64,000 nt of DNA from Phocoena phocoena (lineage: Eukaryota > Chordata > Mammalia > Artiodactyla > Phocoenidae). The notes beneath the pieces are model-generated. The model did not search any database, had not been told where the DNA came from, and saw nothing but the letters and a program-made list of their open reading frames with translations. The number at the start of each line of letters is the position of its first letter. Positions within the stretch are counted from its first letter, which is position 1. The DNA is taken from NCBI RefSeq assembly GCF_963924675.1, contig NC_089220.1:48618639-48682638 (forward strand), read 5' to 3'. Both the position numbers and the translations under genes were made by a program. Of the stretch, positions 1-12,286 are shown piece after piece.

Positions 1-586
1 ACAGCACGCCTCAGGCTGTTGCAACTTCACACTGGCCTCTGCCACTGCAGGCTCGCCGCACACATCCCAACTGTGACTGCCGTATCCCTCCCACTCCCCG
101 GACTGAGTGAGCAAGTGAGCCCTAATCAGCTGCTGCTTTAACCCCTTCCTGTCTGGGTGGGGAGCAGACACCCGAGGGTGGTCTACATGCAGAGGCGGGG
201 CCAAAACCAAAGGTGAGCCCCAGGAGCTGTGCGAACAAAGAAGAGAAAGGGAAATCTCTCTGTGCAGCCTCAGGAGTAGTGGATTAAATCTCCACAATCA
301 GCTTGGTGAACCCTGAATCTGTGGAATATCTCAATAGACAATGAATGTTCCCAAAATTGAGGCAGTGGACTTCAGGGGCAACTGTGGACTTCGGGTTTGC
401 AATCTGTGTTTGACTTGGTTTTCGTTTTATGGTTATCTTAGTTTAGTTTTTAGTGATTGTTTTCAGTTGTGGGTTTCTTTATTGGTTTGGTTGCTCTCTC
501 ACTTTTCTTTTTTCTTCTCTTTTTGTAAGTGTCTGTTTCTTTGTGTGATTTTCTCTATATAGTTTTGCTTTTACCATTTGTTTTGG

Positions 587-3500
587 GATAGATCATATCC
601 TGGGTCACAAATCAAGCCTCGGTAAATTTAAGAAAATTGAAATCGTATCAAGTATCTTTTCTGACCACGATGCTATGAGACTAGAGGGAAAAAAACTAAA
701 AAATACAAACACATGGAGGCTAAACAATATGCTACTAAATAACCAATAGATCACTGAAGAAATCAAAGAGGAAATCAAAAAATACCTAGAAAAAAATGAC
801 AATGAAAACACAATGACCCAAAACCTATGGGATGCAGCAAAAGCAGTTCTAAGAGGGAAGTTTATAGCAATACAGTCCTACTTCAAAAAACAAGAAAAAT
901 CTCAAATAAACAATCTAACCTTACACCTAAAGCAATTAGAGAAAGAAAAACAAAAAAACCCCCAAAGTTAGCAGAAGGAAAGAAAACATAAAGATCAGAT
1001 CAGAAATAAATGAAAAAGAAATGAAGGAAACCATAGCAAAGATCAATAAAACTAAAAGCTGGTTCTTTGAAAAGATAAACAAAATTGATAAACAATTAGC
1101 CAGAATCATCAGGAAAAAAGGAAGAAGACTCAAATCAACAGAATTAGAAATGAAAAAGAAGAAGTAATGACTGAGACTACAGAAATACAAAGGATCATGA
1201 GAGACTACTACAAGAAACTATATGCCAACAAAATGGACAACCTGGAAGAAATGGACAAATTCTTAGAAAAGTACAACCTTCCGAGACTGAACCAGGAAGA
1301 AATAGAAAATACGAACAGACCAATCACAAGCACAGAAACTGAAACTGTGATTAAAAATTTTCCAACAAACAAAAGCCCAGAACCAGATGGCTTCACAGGT
1401 GAATTCTATCAAACACTTAGAGAAGAGCTAACACCTATCTTTCTCAAACTCTTCCAAAATATAGCAGAGGGAGGAACACTCCCAAACTCATTCTATGAGG
1501 CCACCATCACCCTATACCAAAACCAGACAAAGATGTGACAAAAAAAGAAAACCACAGGCCAATATCACTGATGAACATAGATGCAAAAATCGTCAACAAA
1601 ATACTAGCAAACAGAATTCAACAGCACATTAAAATGATCAAATACTGTGATCAAGTGGGATTTATCCCAGGAATGCAAGGATTCTTCAATACACACAAAT
1701 CAATCAATGTGATACACCATATTAACAAACTGAAGGATAAAAACCATATGATAATCTCAGTAGATGCAGAAAAAGCTTCTGACAAAATTCAACACCAATT
1801 TATGATAAATACTCTCCAGAAAGTGGGCATAGAGGGAACCTACTTCAACATAATAAAGGCCATATATGACAAACCCACAGACAACATCATCCCCAATGGT
1901 GAAAAACTGAAAGCATTTCCACTAAGATCAGGAACCAGACAAGGTTGCCCACTCTCACCACTATTACTCAACATGGTTTTGGAAGTTTTAGCCATGGCAA
2001 TCAGAGAAGAAAAAGAAATAAAAGGAATCCAAATCTGAAAACAAGAAGTAAAGCTCTCACTGTCTGTAGATGACATGATACTATACATAGAGAATCCTAA
2101 AGATGCTACCAGAAAACTACTAGAGCTAATCAATGAATTTGGTAAAGTAGCAGGATACAAAGTTAATGCACAGAAGTCTCTTGCATTTCTATAGACTAAC
2201 AATGAAAAATCTGAAAGAGAAATTAAGGAAACACTCCCATTTACTACTGCAAAAAAGAGAATGAAATACCTAGGTATAAACCTACCTAAGGGGACAAAAG
2301 ACCTGTATGCAGAAAACTATAAGACACTGATGAAAGAAATCAAAGACGATACAGATGGAGAGATACATCATGTTCTTGGATTGGAAGAATCAATATTGTG
2401 AAAATGACTATACTACCCAAAGCAATCTACAGATTCAATGCAATCCCTATCAAATTTCCAATGGCATTTTTTACAGAACTAAAACAAAAAATCTTAAAAT
2501 TTTTATGAAAACACAAAAGACCCCGAATAGCCAAAGCAATCTTGAGAAAGGAAAATGGAGCTGGAGGAATCAGGCTCCTGGACTTCAGACTATACTACAA
2601 AACTACAGTAATCAAGACAGGATGGTACTGGCACAAAAACAGAAATATAGATCAGTGGAACAGGATAGAAAGCCCAGAGATAAAACCATGCACAAATGGT
2701 CACCTTATCTTTGACAAAGGAAGCAAGAATATTCAATGGAGAAAGACAGTCTCTTCATTAAGTGGTGCTGGGGAAACTGGACAGCTACATGTAAAAGAAT
2801 GAAATTAGAACACTCCCTAACACCATACACAAACATAAACTCAAAATGGATTAGAGACCTAAATGTAAGATTGGACACTATAAAACTCTTAGGGGAAAAC
2901 ACAGGCAGAACGGACTGTTACATAAATCACAGCAAGATCTTTTTGACCCACCTCCTAGAGTAATGGAAATGAAAACCAAAATAAACAAATGGGTCCTAAT
3001 GAAACTTCAAAGCTTTTGCACAGCAAAGGAAACCAAAAACAAGACGAAAAGACAACCCTCAGAATGGGAGAAAATATTTGCTAGTGAAGCAACTGACAAA
3101 GGATTAATTTCCAAAATTTACAAGCAGCTCATGCCGCTCAATATTAAAAAAACAAACAGCCCAATCAAAAAATGGGCAGAAGACCTAAGTAGACATTTTT
3201 CCAAAGAAGACATACAGATGGCCAAGAAGCACATGAAAAGCTGCTCAACATCAGTAATCATTAGAGAAATGCAAATCAAAACTACAATGAGGTATCACAT
3301 CACACCAGTCAGAATGGCCATCCTTCAAAAAATCTACAAACAATAAATGCTGGAGAGGGTGTGGAGAAAAGGGAACCCTCTTGCACTGTTGGTGGGAATG
3401 TAAATTGATACAGCCACTATGGAGAACAGTATGGAGGTTCCTTAAAGAACTAAAAATAGAATTACCATATGACCTAACAATCCCACTACTGGGCCTATAC

Positions 3501-4081
3501 CCAGAAAAAACCATAATTCAAAAAGACACATGCACCCCAATGTTCATTGCAGCACTATTTACAATAGCCAGGACATGGAAGCAACCTAAGTGTTCATCAA
3601 CTGATGAATGGATAAAGAAGATGTGGCACAGGGACTTCCCTGGTGGTGCAGTGGTTAAGATTCCGTTTGCCAATGCAGGGGACACGGGTTCAAGTCCTGG
3701 TCCAGGAAGATCCCACATGCTGCGGAGCAACTAAGCCTCTGTGCCACAACTACTGAAGCCCGCATGCCTAGAGCCTGTGCCCCGCAACAAAGAGAAGCCA
3801 CGGCAATGAGAAGCCCGCACACCGCCACGAAGAGCAGCCCCCGCTCGCCACAACTAGAGAAAGCCCATGCACAGGAACGAAGGCCCAACGCAGCTAATAA
3901 ATAAATAAATAAATTTATTAAAAAAAAGAAGATGTGGCACATATATACAATGGAATATCACTCAGCAATGAAACTGAGTTATTTGTCATGAGGTGGATGG
4001 GCATAGAGTCTGTCATACAGGGTGAAGTAAGTCAGAAAGAGAAAAAAAGTACCGTATGCTAACGCATATATATACAATCTA
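587..4081 (+). pseudogene. L1 ORF2 remnant (end of endonuclease, RT, C-terminal domain)
   Basis: Decayed ORF2, which in L1 encodes the endonuclease and reverse transcriptase. Only the last part of the endonuclease is present ('RIDHILGHK'-like start at 588, 'DHDAMRL'-like at about 666). RT motifs are visible: motif A '[12 protein letters not shown]' near 1760, motif B 'RQGCPLSP' near 1935, and the catalytic loop near 2065, which reads 'SVDDM' rather than 'FADDM', so both aspartates remain. The Cys-rich C-terminal part '[13 protein letters not shown]' is at about 3384. The frame is broken many times, including a stop at 2036 just before the catalytic loop and shifts near 1535, 2350 and 2960. 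A SINE lies at 3631-3924. No complete product is possible. Confidence 0.9.
3631..3924 (+). mobile_element. CHR-family SINE, long form
   Basis: tRNA-derived SINE starting 'gggacttccctggtggtgc'. A box-like (around 3645) and B box-like 'ggttcaagtcc' (3688-3698) pol III promoter elements are visible. The 3' half carries the 'gaagccacggcaatgagaag' and 'caactagagaaagcc' phrases of the long form and ends in a (taaa)n tail. A perfect 17-bp target-site duplication, 'aaagaagatgtggcaca', lies at 3614-3630 and 3925-3941. The SINE therefore integrated into the already present L1. Confidence 0.95.
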
Positions 4082-4164
4082 AAAAAAAAGAAAAAAAGGT
4101 TCTGATGAACCTTGGGGCAAGACAGGAATAAAGATGCAGTTGTAGAGAATGGACTTGAGGACAT

Positions 4165-4190
4165 GGGGGGCGGGGGGAGGGGAAGCTGGG
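4165..4190 (+). other. G-quadruplex-type tract in L1 3' UTR
   Basis: Four G runs of 6, 6, 4 and 3 are separated by 1, 1 and 5 bases inside the L1 3' UTR. Polypurine G-rich tracts that can form quadruplexes are a known feature of mammalian L1 3' UTRs. A weaker G-rich tract sits at 23391-23432 in L1-A. Confidence 0.7.
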
Positions 4191-4499
4191 ACAAAGTGAG
4201 AGAGTGGCATGGACTTATATATACTACCAAATGTAAAATAGATAGCTAGTGGGAAGCAGCCACATAGCACAGGGAGATCAGCTTGGTGCTTTGTGACCAC
4301 CTAGAGGGTGGGATAGGGAGGGTGGGAGGGAGACACAAGAGGGAGGAGATAAGGGGATGTATGTATACATATAGCTGATTCACTTTGTTATACAGCAGAA
4401 ACTAACACAACATTGTAAAGCAGTTACATTCCAATAAAGATGTTAAAAAATACTACAAATTATATGTAATACAAATACTTTGAATGTTAGTTCTACTTT

Positions 4500-5535
4500 A
4501 GTACATTTATGTATGTACTTCTATTATGTCAGTTTTAAAAAACAACCTTATGGAACCCTAACTTACGTATAACAAAATGCACCTACATTACTGTACAGTT
4601 TCACCAAATGTAAATTTGTGTAACCACCTCCACAGTCAAGATACAGAACATTTCCATCACCTCAAAAAGTTCCTCAAATCCCGCTGCAATACCATCCTCC
4701 TGACCCCCAGCCCCAGATGACCATTGACCTGCTTTCCATTACTGTAGATTATATATGTATTTTGTGGCATCATGAAATGCATACTGTTTTGCATCTATCT
4801 TTTTTTGATCAGCATAATGTTTTTGCGATTTATCCATGTTGTTGCATAGGTGAATAGTTCACTCCTTTTAAATGCTGAGTTTAAGTCCATTGTATGGCTG
4901 TATCACACTCTGTATATTCATTTACCTCTTGACGGGTATTTGGCTTGTTTCTAGTTCTTGCTTGTTAAGGAAAAAGCTGCTGTGAATACCCACGTACAAA
5001 TATTTGTGTAGACATATATTTTAAATTATATCGAGTATAATACCCAACAGTGGAATTGGTGGGTAATAGAGTACTATGTGATTAGCTTTATTAGAAACGG
5101 CCTAACTTTTCCAAAGTGGTTGCACCAATTTACCTTCCCATTAGTCATGTATAAGAGCACTAGTTACTCCACATCTTTTCCAATTTTAGCCATTCCAGTG
5201 GGTGTAGAGTGGTATTTCATTGTGGCATATAATTTTATTTCTCTGATGACTAATGAGGTAGAACATTTTTTCATGTGTTTTTTGGCCATTCACTTCTCTC
5301 TTCAGTGATAAGTTTGTTCAAATCCCTTGCCCATTTTTAAATTAGGTTGTTTGTCCTTTTGTTATTTAGTTATAGAAGTTCTTTATGTATCTGGAGAAAA
5401 ATTTTTTGACAGATACACGCATTGTGAATATTTTTCCCATCCTGTGGTTTGCCTTTTCGTTTTCTTAATGCTGTCTTTGAAAGAGCAGAAGTGTTTGACA
5501 ATACCATTCCTTAGGACAAAGTAGGCACATCTGTT
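4500..5535 (-). mobile_element. Old L1 (L1M-type) 3' part, antisense
   Basis: Antisense remains of an ancient L1. Recognisable phrases are 'agatacagaacatttccatc' (4640), 'tccattgtatggctgtatc' (4890), 'tggaattggtgggtaat' (5051) and 'caaatcccttgcccatttt' (5320), the familiar antisense reading of the ORF2 C-terminus and 3' UTR. It is much more diverged than the flanking L1, and no target-site duplication was found. Both boundaries are approximate. Confidence 0.7.
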
Positions 5536-6119
5536 TACAAGTAAGCTTTGCTAATGAGTGCAGGGATATCTCTTAAAATACTGTGCCAAGGCAAATCATG
5601 TTGCCTATTTCACAGTTATTGATAATGTATCTGTGGCCAAGAACCCCAGGGTTTATCAAGCCCAGACTCACCAGCAGTATATCTCCCCAGATTTTGTGCT
5701 ACCAGAAGTTCCTGTCTCAATGACCCCTTCATTCCTTTTTTCTCTCTCCGACACATCTCCAAGGAAAATCTTCTTCACAACACAGGATGAGTTGGCAGTA
5801 AGTACAAACACCATTTCATTGCAGTGGGAGGGTCACAATGATCGGCTTTTGCACTGGAAAAGTAACTTAAAAGTTGGGTTTTGTTCTAGATTTCAGGAAG
5901 AGAAATCTCTGATATATTGACTCAGAAAACTCAAGACTCCTGTTGGCTCTCAAAATTGGAACTCAGTGAGTTTGTCCTTTCATCTAAGAAAACTGGTAGC
6001 CTGTGTTTTATTCATTTCTTTCAGCAAATATTTGTTACAATGTACCATACCCCCAGCATTGGTATTAGAAAAGCAAGAGATGTCTAGTGTACCATGTATC
6101 AAATATTTTAATTTATTGT
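5536..6119. other. Unassigned sequence
   Basis: No repeat family or gene recognised. A 120-codon open frame on the + strand (5558-5920) has no familiar motif and no flanking splice signals that I could support. Confidence 0.4.
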
Positions 6120-6240
6120 TAATGAAACAGTGAGCATCTTGAGAACAAAAATCTTTTTCACTCTCCTGAGCTTGGTGTTGGCACATAGTACTTACCAAAT
6201 GTAGTTAATATATGAATGACTGTATGCATGCGTGCATCAA
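6120..6240 (+). mobile_element. L2-like 3' end fragment
   Basis: The order 'gagcatcttgagaac', 'ggtgttggcacatagtactt' and 'gaatgac' follows the L2 LINE 3' end (ending in GAATGA-type repeats). Strongly diverged. A MIR tail is an alternative. Confidence 0.45.
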
Positions 6241-6604
6241 CAAAGTGTCAAAGAGAGTTGCCTTGCTTGAGTATTCTATATTTTCTATGATGGGAGTGTT
6301 TTTTTTTTTTTTTGATGGGAGAGCTATAACCAAATAGCCATAGCCGCTCAAGGGAAAATGATCCTATGGTAGCAATATGATAATCCAAACCTCCAGCAAC
6401 ATCCCAGTCAGGAAGCCGATCAATACTCAGAATAAGGCTTGTATCATTTTGATTCCTAATGGCTAAGATTTCCCAAAGTGGGAGATAATGCACCAGACCT
6501 CAGACATGATGAGGGTCACAAGAAAATTATTTTCTTCTTAGATTATATCAGAAGTAAGATCAATAATAAAAAGATTTACTACCACCATAACAAATAGTAT
6601 TTAG
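6241..6604. other. Unassigned sequence with a T-run
   Basis: Contains a 16-bp T-run at 6299-6314. Nothing else recognised. Confidence 0.4.
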
Positions 6605-6815
6605 TACACTTTATAAAAAAGTTTCAAATACATTTTCCCACTGGATCCTTCCAACACCCCTGGGAGATAGCCACAAGTAGTATTAGTACACTTATCCTGA
6701 CTATATACTGCTACAAATGAGGTTCAGAGAAGGTAAGTGTTTTGCCCAAGATTTCACAGCTACGCAGCAGCAGAATGGAGTAGCTGAACTCTAGTACTCT
6801 TTTTTGCTGCCTTTG
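6605..6815 (-). mobile_element. MIR SINE, minus strand
   Basis: The MIR core is read in reverse: 'gaggttcagagaaggtaagt' (6719), then 'tttgcccaagatttcacagct' shortened by divergence, preceded by 'ccttccaacacccctgggag' (6646). Boundaries are approximate. Confidence 0.75.
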
Positions 6816-8617
6816 GAGGACATGCCCCACACTGACTTGGTGCCATGTATGGCAGTCCTTCTTCCCCTTGATTTTAAAATAATATTCCTTTACTGTGCCA
6901 TGAAATGAGATAAATTATCCTTACTACAGTGTATCTTTATGGTACACTCTACATGGTGCTAAAGAAAACTCAATTGTCAAACAAAGCTTTAACTGAATGC
7001 TTCACCTAATTCCATGGGGATGAGCCCCCATGGAAGCCATAACTCTGTGAACCCTCAAATTCCTTTTTCTATGCAAACCCTACTTCATAAGGAGTTAACT
7101 GGAACATGCCGAGATGATTGCTTTCTCTTAGCCAGATGAAATTTCCTTAATTGTTTTTATGTTATACTTGTCCAGGAGGAATTTCTTAGCCTAGACACAT
7201 CTATTCAGGAATTTCATTGCTTTGGCTTGATAGCTGTAGACAGGAGCTTGGGAGGAAGGACTGTAGAGCTACTAATCACCCCTGTTCAACCCTCCAAGGA
7301 ACAAAGTGAGGCAGTACTATGTGTGAGCTACCACATCAGGACTTACTGGAGAACTGCTCACACTTGGAGAATGTTCTTCACTTGCAAACATGGCCACCAC
7401 TGAAATAACTGTAGCTTGACGTTAATCTTGTAGCAGGATTACATTTCAGACCATCGTTCCACAGAAGATGAAGTGTGTCTGCCTCTGCCTCAGTGACAAT
7501 AGGGTAATTGTATGCTTTGCAATTGGGTCCTAAGGAAGGAAAACTCAACTTTGTTCAGGATCAGGGCTGGGTAATTGAACAACATTTGAGATTCTATTAT
7601 TACCACCAACAGTTGAGAGCTATGACTGAGAAAAATTCAATTCATCCCTCTTTGTCAAACAGCTATACTTCTACATTCTTATTGGCCTCTATAATAGCTT
7701 ATGAAGGATAAACAGCTCTCTTTATTAATGCTTCATTAAGAATTTTTATATCTATGTGACAAGTGGTGCATTCTTTGCACAGAATAAAGTACTTGGAGCC
7801 TTGATTCCAGCTGGTCTGGATTGGAAAACTCATTACTGCTCTTAGCCTGACTGCCAGAAAACTCCTCAGGGGAGAAATATGGCCTTGTATGTATAGAAAC
7901 ACTCAAACCAGATTGGTCAACTTTTATAAATAAGCCATTGGAAAATATAATTTAGAGGGAGGAGTGTATCAATCGCAGATTGTTTCCTTAATTGTCCCTG
8001 TTATTTCCCAGTTTCAAATTTTTCATAACAAAAATAATAATTAAAAGTATGCTACAAAGCTCATCATTCAGTATTTTTAAATGATATCTTTCTGTAATGA
8101 CAAAGGGAATTATAAATGACATTACAATTTGGAGGTCAAATTACAAGATCCCTTATAGTTAAGCAATTGAGAGTCATCTGGACCAAGTTCTAGATTAAAG
8201 GCACCATCTCTTGACTCAAAGATTGGCAACATCAGGTTAGAATAGACAAGGAACTGTTCCCAGTGGGGAAGATTAAAACACAATTATGAATACATTCATC
8301 TTCCTTTGCCCAGGGACTCTCCATCCCATAATACCATTTGCATAATGGGTTACTTTGTTTGTTCCCTTTTAAATGTTAAATTTGGAATATTTTATTCCAA
8401 GTGCCATCATAAAAATAAACATACCGAGTTCTAAGCCCACAGCTTTTCATAAGTATCTGAGACTAAAATTCAGTCTATTTTGCCTGTATTTAGGGAAGGA
8501 CAAGCACTTTCTAATTTGTTTACATACCCAAGATGATCTGGCTCTAAAGCTCTAAAGGGTTGTAAATATAGACAAATGGAAGTTAGTGTTTCACTTCATC
8601 TACCCCACTCTCAACAA

Positions 8618-8618
<1 letters not shown>
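6816..8618. other. Unassigned sequence
   Basis: No gene or repeat family recognised in 1.8 kb. There is a small perfect hairpin at 7012-7033 (8-bp arms 'ccatgggg'/'ccccatgg', 6-nt loop). Open frames up to 67 codons show no family resemblance. Confidence 0.4.

Positions 8619-8670
<52 letters not shown>
8619..8670. repeat. (AC)n microsatellite
   Basis: An uninterrupted AC run of about 26 units. Pure runs of this length are normally polymorphic. The His/Thr and Cys/Val repeat frames over it are artefacts of the dinucleotide. Confidence 0.98.
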
Positions 8671-8673
<3 letters not shown>

Positions 8674-11454
8674 CCCTCTGCTCCTTTCTGAAGGCATCTG
8701 GAGGTGCCATTTTGTATGTGTGTTGGCTTCTGACTGCCCCAGCTCCCCTCCCTGTCTCTGATGTCTTCTACTCTAGAGCAGTATTCCTCAGTGGACATTT
8801 ATCAGTCCACACCTGCACTCTTCCTTCCCCCTGGTCCCCAGGGCAGATGGACCTGACCTGTGTCTAATTGCCTGGATGGCAAAGAGCTAACTTAAAAACC
8901 AGTCCCTGCACATGGAGGATCTATTATTCAACTCAAATGGAATATATTTTGCTTTTTAAGAGGGTGCCTTGAGATACATAATAGCTAAGTTTAGCCAGAT
9001 CTTTGGCAGGAGGGGAAAATTCCATGTTCTCCCATATACCGTGCATAGGCACTTTCTGCTGTCCCCAGTTCAGCCCTGCACAGGGCTAGGAGATGAAGTT
9101 AAGAAGCAGTACAGCCAACCTGTCCTGACGTTTGGGAGTGGCGATCAGCCCAGCAACCTGCCAGAGGGTTAGAAAGCACCTCCTTCCAGCCTGCAATCCC
9201 TCTGAATTACTATAGTAACTACTTTGCAGCATCTCAGCCTCCTAGAGCGTAAAGCTCTGCTTTTCTAAAGCTTCTCACATTCCATGTGTATTAGCACTGG
9301 CTTTTTTTTTTGATTCAAACTTTGCTGGCTAGCCTCTAGGTAAAGAGATTTTATGCTTTTTAATGGTAAAAATTCAGCCTCCCTGATGGTTTTCCTCAAC
9401 ACAGCTATTCACGAAGCCAGTGGATGGGTCTCCTTGGAAACAGCAGTGGCTCAGTTACTCTGTCTCCTGATGGCAATCTCTCTGTACCATTGGCTGCTTA
9501 TTCCCAGCAGCTGGTGCCCTGACTAGAGCAGGGCACTGAGGACCATGAGTGAAGAGGAGGAAATCTGTGATCAAGGGGCAAGACAGGGGGTGAGGTAGGC
9601 TGGGGTGACAGTGGAGGTTTTGCCAGATGAAGATACTGTCCAGGGAGAATGGGTAGCTCTGTACAAGGTTCCAACAAAGGGGGGCACCCATTGTTCTAAA
9701 ATTGGGGGCCCAACAGGTAGGTGGAGCCCAGCCATGAGAAATTTGACAGCATATATGTTGAAGTTCAGTTGTTCATATATGTTGAAGGCAGTTAGGCAGT
9801 GGTGCATCACAAGGTGGAGGATGGGGCTCTACCACTAGGCGGAGGGACTAGTAAGAGATAGGCAGGTCTGAGTGATAGAAGAGGGGCTGAGGAATGTTCC
9901 AGAACCAGCACTCAGATACAGGGAAGGCAGAGCCAATATCTGGGTTTGGGGAACATGGGTGGGGTGAAGTGCCTGGGAATTTGGGAACAAGGGGCAGAGC
10001 TTCATTATCAGAACTGGACCATTGATGGAAGGGGCTGGATGAAGGGGAGTGTGTGGTATGGGTCTAGTTCTATCTTACAGCACACTCTAGGAAAAGAGTC
10101 ATAACAAGGTTCTAGAATGAGGGTGGAGACACCACCATGGTTGAACCAGAGGGTCAGGAACTCAGAGTATGTGTGAAAACTCTGCTGTTGGTTGATGGGA
10201 GAGAAAACAGGTTAAAAAAAAAAGCAATACCCACAACTACCTTCTTTAGCTATCTTGCATCCTCTATTGCTTCCTCTCTCTTCTTGTCATCACAGTCTTA
10301 ATAACTGCTCTTATTAATATCTTAAAGATTGTTCAGAGGGATTACTTTTGAAGAACGCGCTGGAGTAGGGGAAAGCTTTGAGAATTATTCCCTTCTCTCT
10401 GCCCAGCTACACTGTGTTCGGGAGTCTGTTGCCCAGTATTGGCTGCATCAGGGGTTCAACAAGCAGGGAAAGACACATGGGGGAGGCAATCCAAGAGCCC
10501 TTATAGCCCATAGGGAGCCCCTTCCATGTACCAGGTACAAGACATCTGGGGACCCTGTGAAAGTGCAGAGCCCCAAGCCCCCAGATTGAGGGTGCTCTTC
10601 AGGTGGTTCTGAGTAGATGGTCCTGTAGGGACACTTTGGGAAAGTCTAGCATAGAGCTCCACTCCCTACCTCCACCGCACCACCAACCTTACTGTGCCTG
10701 TCTGGGCAGAGTTGATATTGGACACACCTCATTTTGAGAGCATGCAGGTAGAAAGCCTCCCCATCTAACTTCGAGCAGCCGCTTTTCCTACGCACACCAA
10801 CACCCAGTGCTGGGAAGGAGGAGGCCCCCCAGGTGCTCAGTGGCCAGGGCCATGTGGTCAACCCCAGGAGACGCTGAAGCAGCAGGAGAGGAACTCCCTC
10901 AGGGCCAGCTACCGTTGCCCCACTGCTGAGCTCTAAGCCTTGCTTTTCTTCCATTCTAATCACGTGATCAGAGCTAAGTTGGGTTCCAGAAATGCGGGAC
11001 AAAAGAGGGGATTTTAAAGCCCGTCCTTTCTCCCAGTTGCTCTCCTTCATGGCTACTAGAACCCACCGATTTGTGCTGTATCCTGAAGACTATAGTTGTT
11101 TTTATCCATCTCGAAAAAAAAAGGAAACATGAGACCCACCATCAGAAGGAGGTTGTGATTTCCTTGCGTGGGCCAGCTTTAAGGACAAGGAGCTGCTGAG
11201 GCAGAAAATTCCCCAGTGGCAGGCTTGATGGATGATATGACATTGTCTCCTGAAGACACAGTGATTTGCTGCAGCATTGCAGCAAACCAAAATAAACCAT
11301 CACTCTGCACAAGGGCTGACAAGCTTCATGTCTATGCTTTTCATCATAATTCTGGTAGCAGAGCTTCCCAGATTCTAGGTTAACCCCTTTCGCTTTGGAC
11401 CAGAAATCTGGAGCAGGAACACGGGCGGGATCATAAGATAATTTTTCTTTGGAT
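8671..11454. other. Unassigned sequence
   Basis: 2.8 kb without a recognised gene or transposon. A short direct repeat around 'atatatgttgaag' occurs at 9751 and 9774. The longest frame is a 134-codon minus-strand ORF (10646-11050) with no motif, probably a chance frame in GC-richer sequence. An A-run lies near 10215. Confidence 0.4.
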
Positions 11455-11640
11455 TAGCACCTTTCGTCTGAGGATCTCCAAGTGCTTAAAAATATTAATT
11501 AAATTGCCACAACACCTTCGTATGCATAATTATTATCCATCCACTACCCCCAGCTCCATGTCAACCCCTTAAAAATGAGAAACTTGAAGGACAGCCTGGC
11601 TAGACTTCAATGGCTGAGCTTATCATAGAGGCAAACCCCA
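11455..11640 (-). mobile_element. Possible MIR/L2-type relic, minus strand
   Basis: The arrangement 'ccaagtgcttaaaaatatt', 'acaacaccttcgtatgc', 'attattatccatcc' and then 'aaaaatgagaaacttgaagg' resembles the reverse reading of a MIR 3' half. Divergence is high, so this is tentative. Confidence 0.4.
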
Positions 11641-11710
11641 TATTCAATGCCCTTCATTTCTAGTCTCATACTGAAGAGGACTACGGTGGTGGAGATGATC
11701 ACACAATACC

Positions 11711-11800
11711 TATGCATATATAATTCACAGAGTATATATGTATACTCTGTATATATATAGTACATATATATATAAAGTATATATAGACTTTTATATACTC
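11711..11800. repeat. AT-rich alternating tract with hairpin
   Basis: A low-complexity TA-rich stretch. Within it, 11728-11749 is an inverted repeat with perfect 9-bp arms ('cagagtata' / 'tatactctg') and a 4-nt centre. The following (ta)n stretches could also fold or slip. Confidence 0.75.
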
Positions 11801-12286
11801 TCTTCTACTATTAGTAGAAGAAAAGAATAAATTATGTATATTGAATTTATCATTTAATTAAATAAGCTACTGTATTAATCCTAGAAACTTAGCTTCTTTC
11901 TGTTTCAGTTTTTCTATCAATAAAATAGTGATATAATGGGGTTCCCTAATCTCTTACCTTACTCTATCATAAGCATTGATGTCTTCTCAAGTGTAGTGTT
12001 CTACAACCTATGAAAGGGATTCATGCTTCCCTGTGAGAGAGCATCCCCTCACAATCTGAAACGGATTATCCCAATACAGGATCTAACACTGAAGAATTTT
12101 TATGATCAAAGCTGTTATTCATATTATCAGAAGTTCCTTCCTCTTCATGTTAGTTCATGGCCACTGGCTTGTATGATACTATCTTATCTGAGTCAGCCAC
12201 AATCCCTCTTTTTTGGAAAGCTGGTACCAAAACCACCACCAAGGTTATAAGTAAGAAACTGTAGTTCAGACCAAAAATTGTTGGTG

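Larger units (their letters stand above)
1..4449 (+). mobile_element. L1 retrotransposon, 5' UTR fused to mid-ORF2
   Basis: A LINE-1 copy in sense orientation, running in from the left edge. Positions 1 to about 586 match the L1 5' UTR: the GC-rich part with 'atgcagaggcggggcc' near 190 and then the T-rich part ending 'accatttg' recur at 23672 and 29989 in another copy. From 587 the sequence jumps straight into ORF2 ('gatagatcatatc', same as 32232). ORF1 and the start of ORF2 are missing, about 2.2 kb relative to the copy at 30-36 kb. ORF2 then runs to about 4080, followed by a 3' UTR with the G-rich tract and the 'aagatgttaaaaaa' end. A CHR SINE interrupts it at 3631. This copy cannot be mobile. 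The junction is discussed in the findings because it fits a splice. Confidence 0.93.

Noticed and set aside
3640..3700. tRNA gene from the A and B box-like motifs (also at 15801, 34136 and 37502)
   Set aside because: These are the tRNA-derived heads of CHR SINEs. No complete cloverleaf is present, and target duplications flank each element.
8583..8867. Thr/His and Cys/Val repeat proteins over the AC run (also 15592-15903)
   Set aside because: They are translations of dinucleotide microsatellites.
10646..11050. 134-codon minus-strand frame
   Set aside because: No recognisable domain, low-complexity Leu/Ser composition and no promoter or splice evidence.
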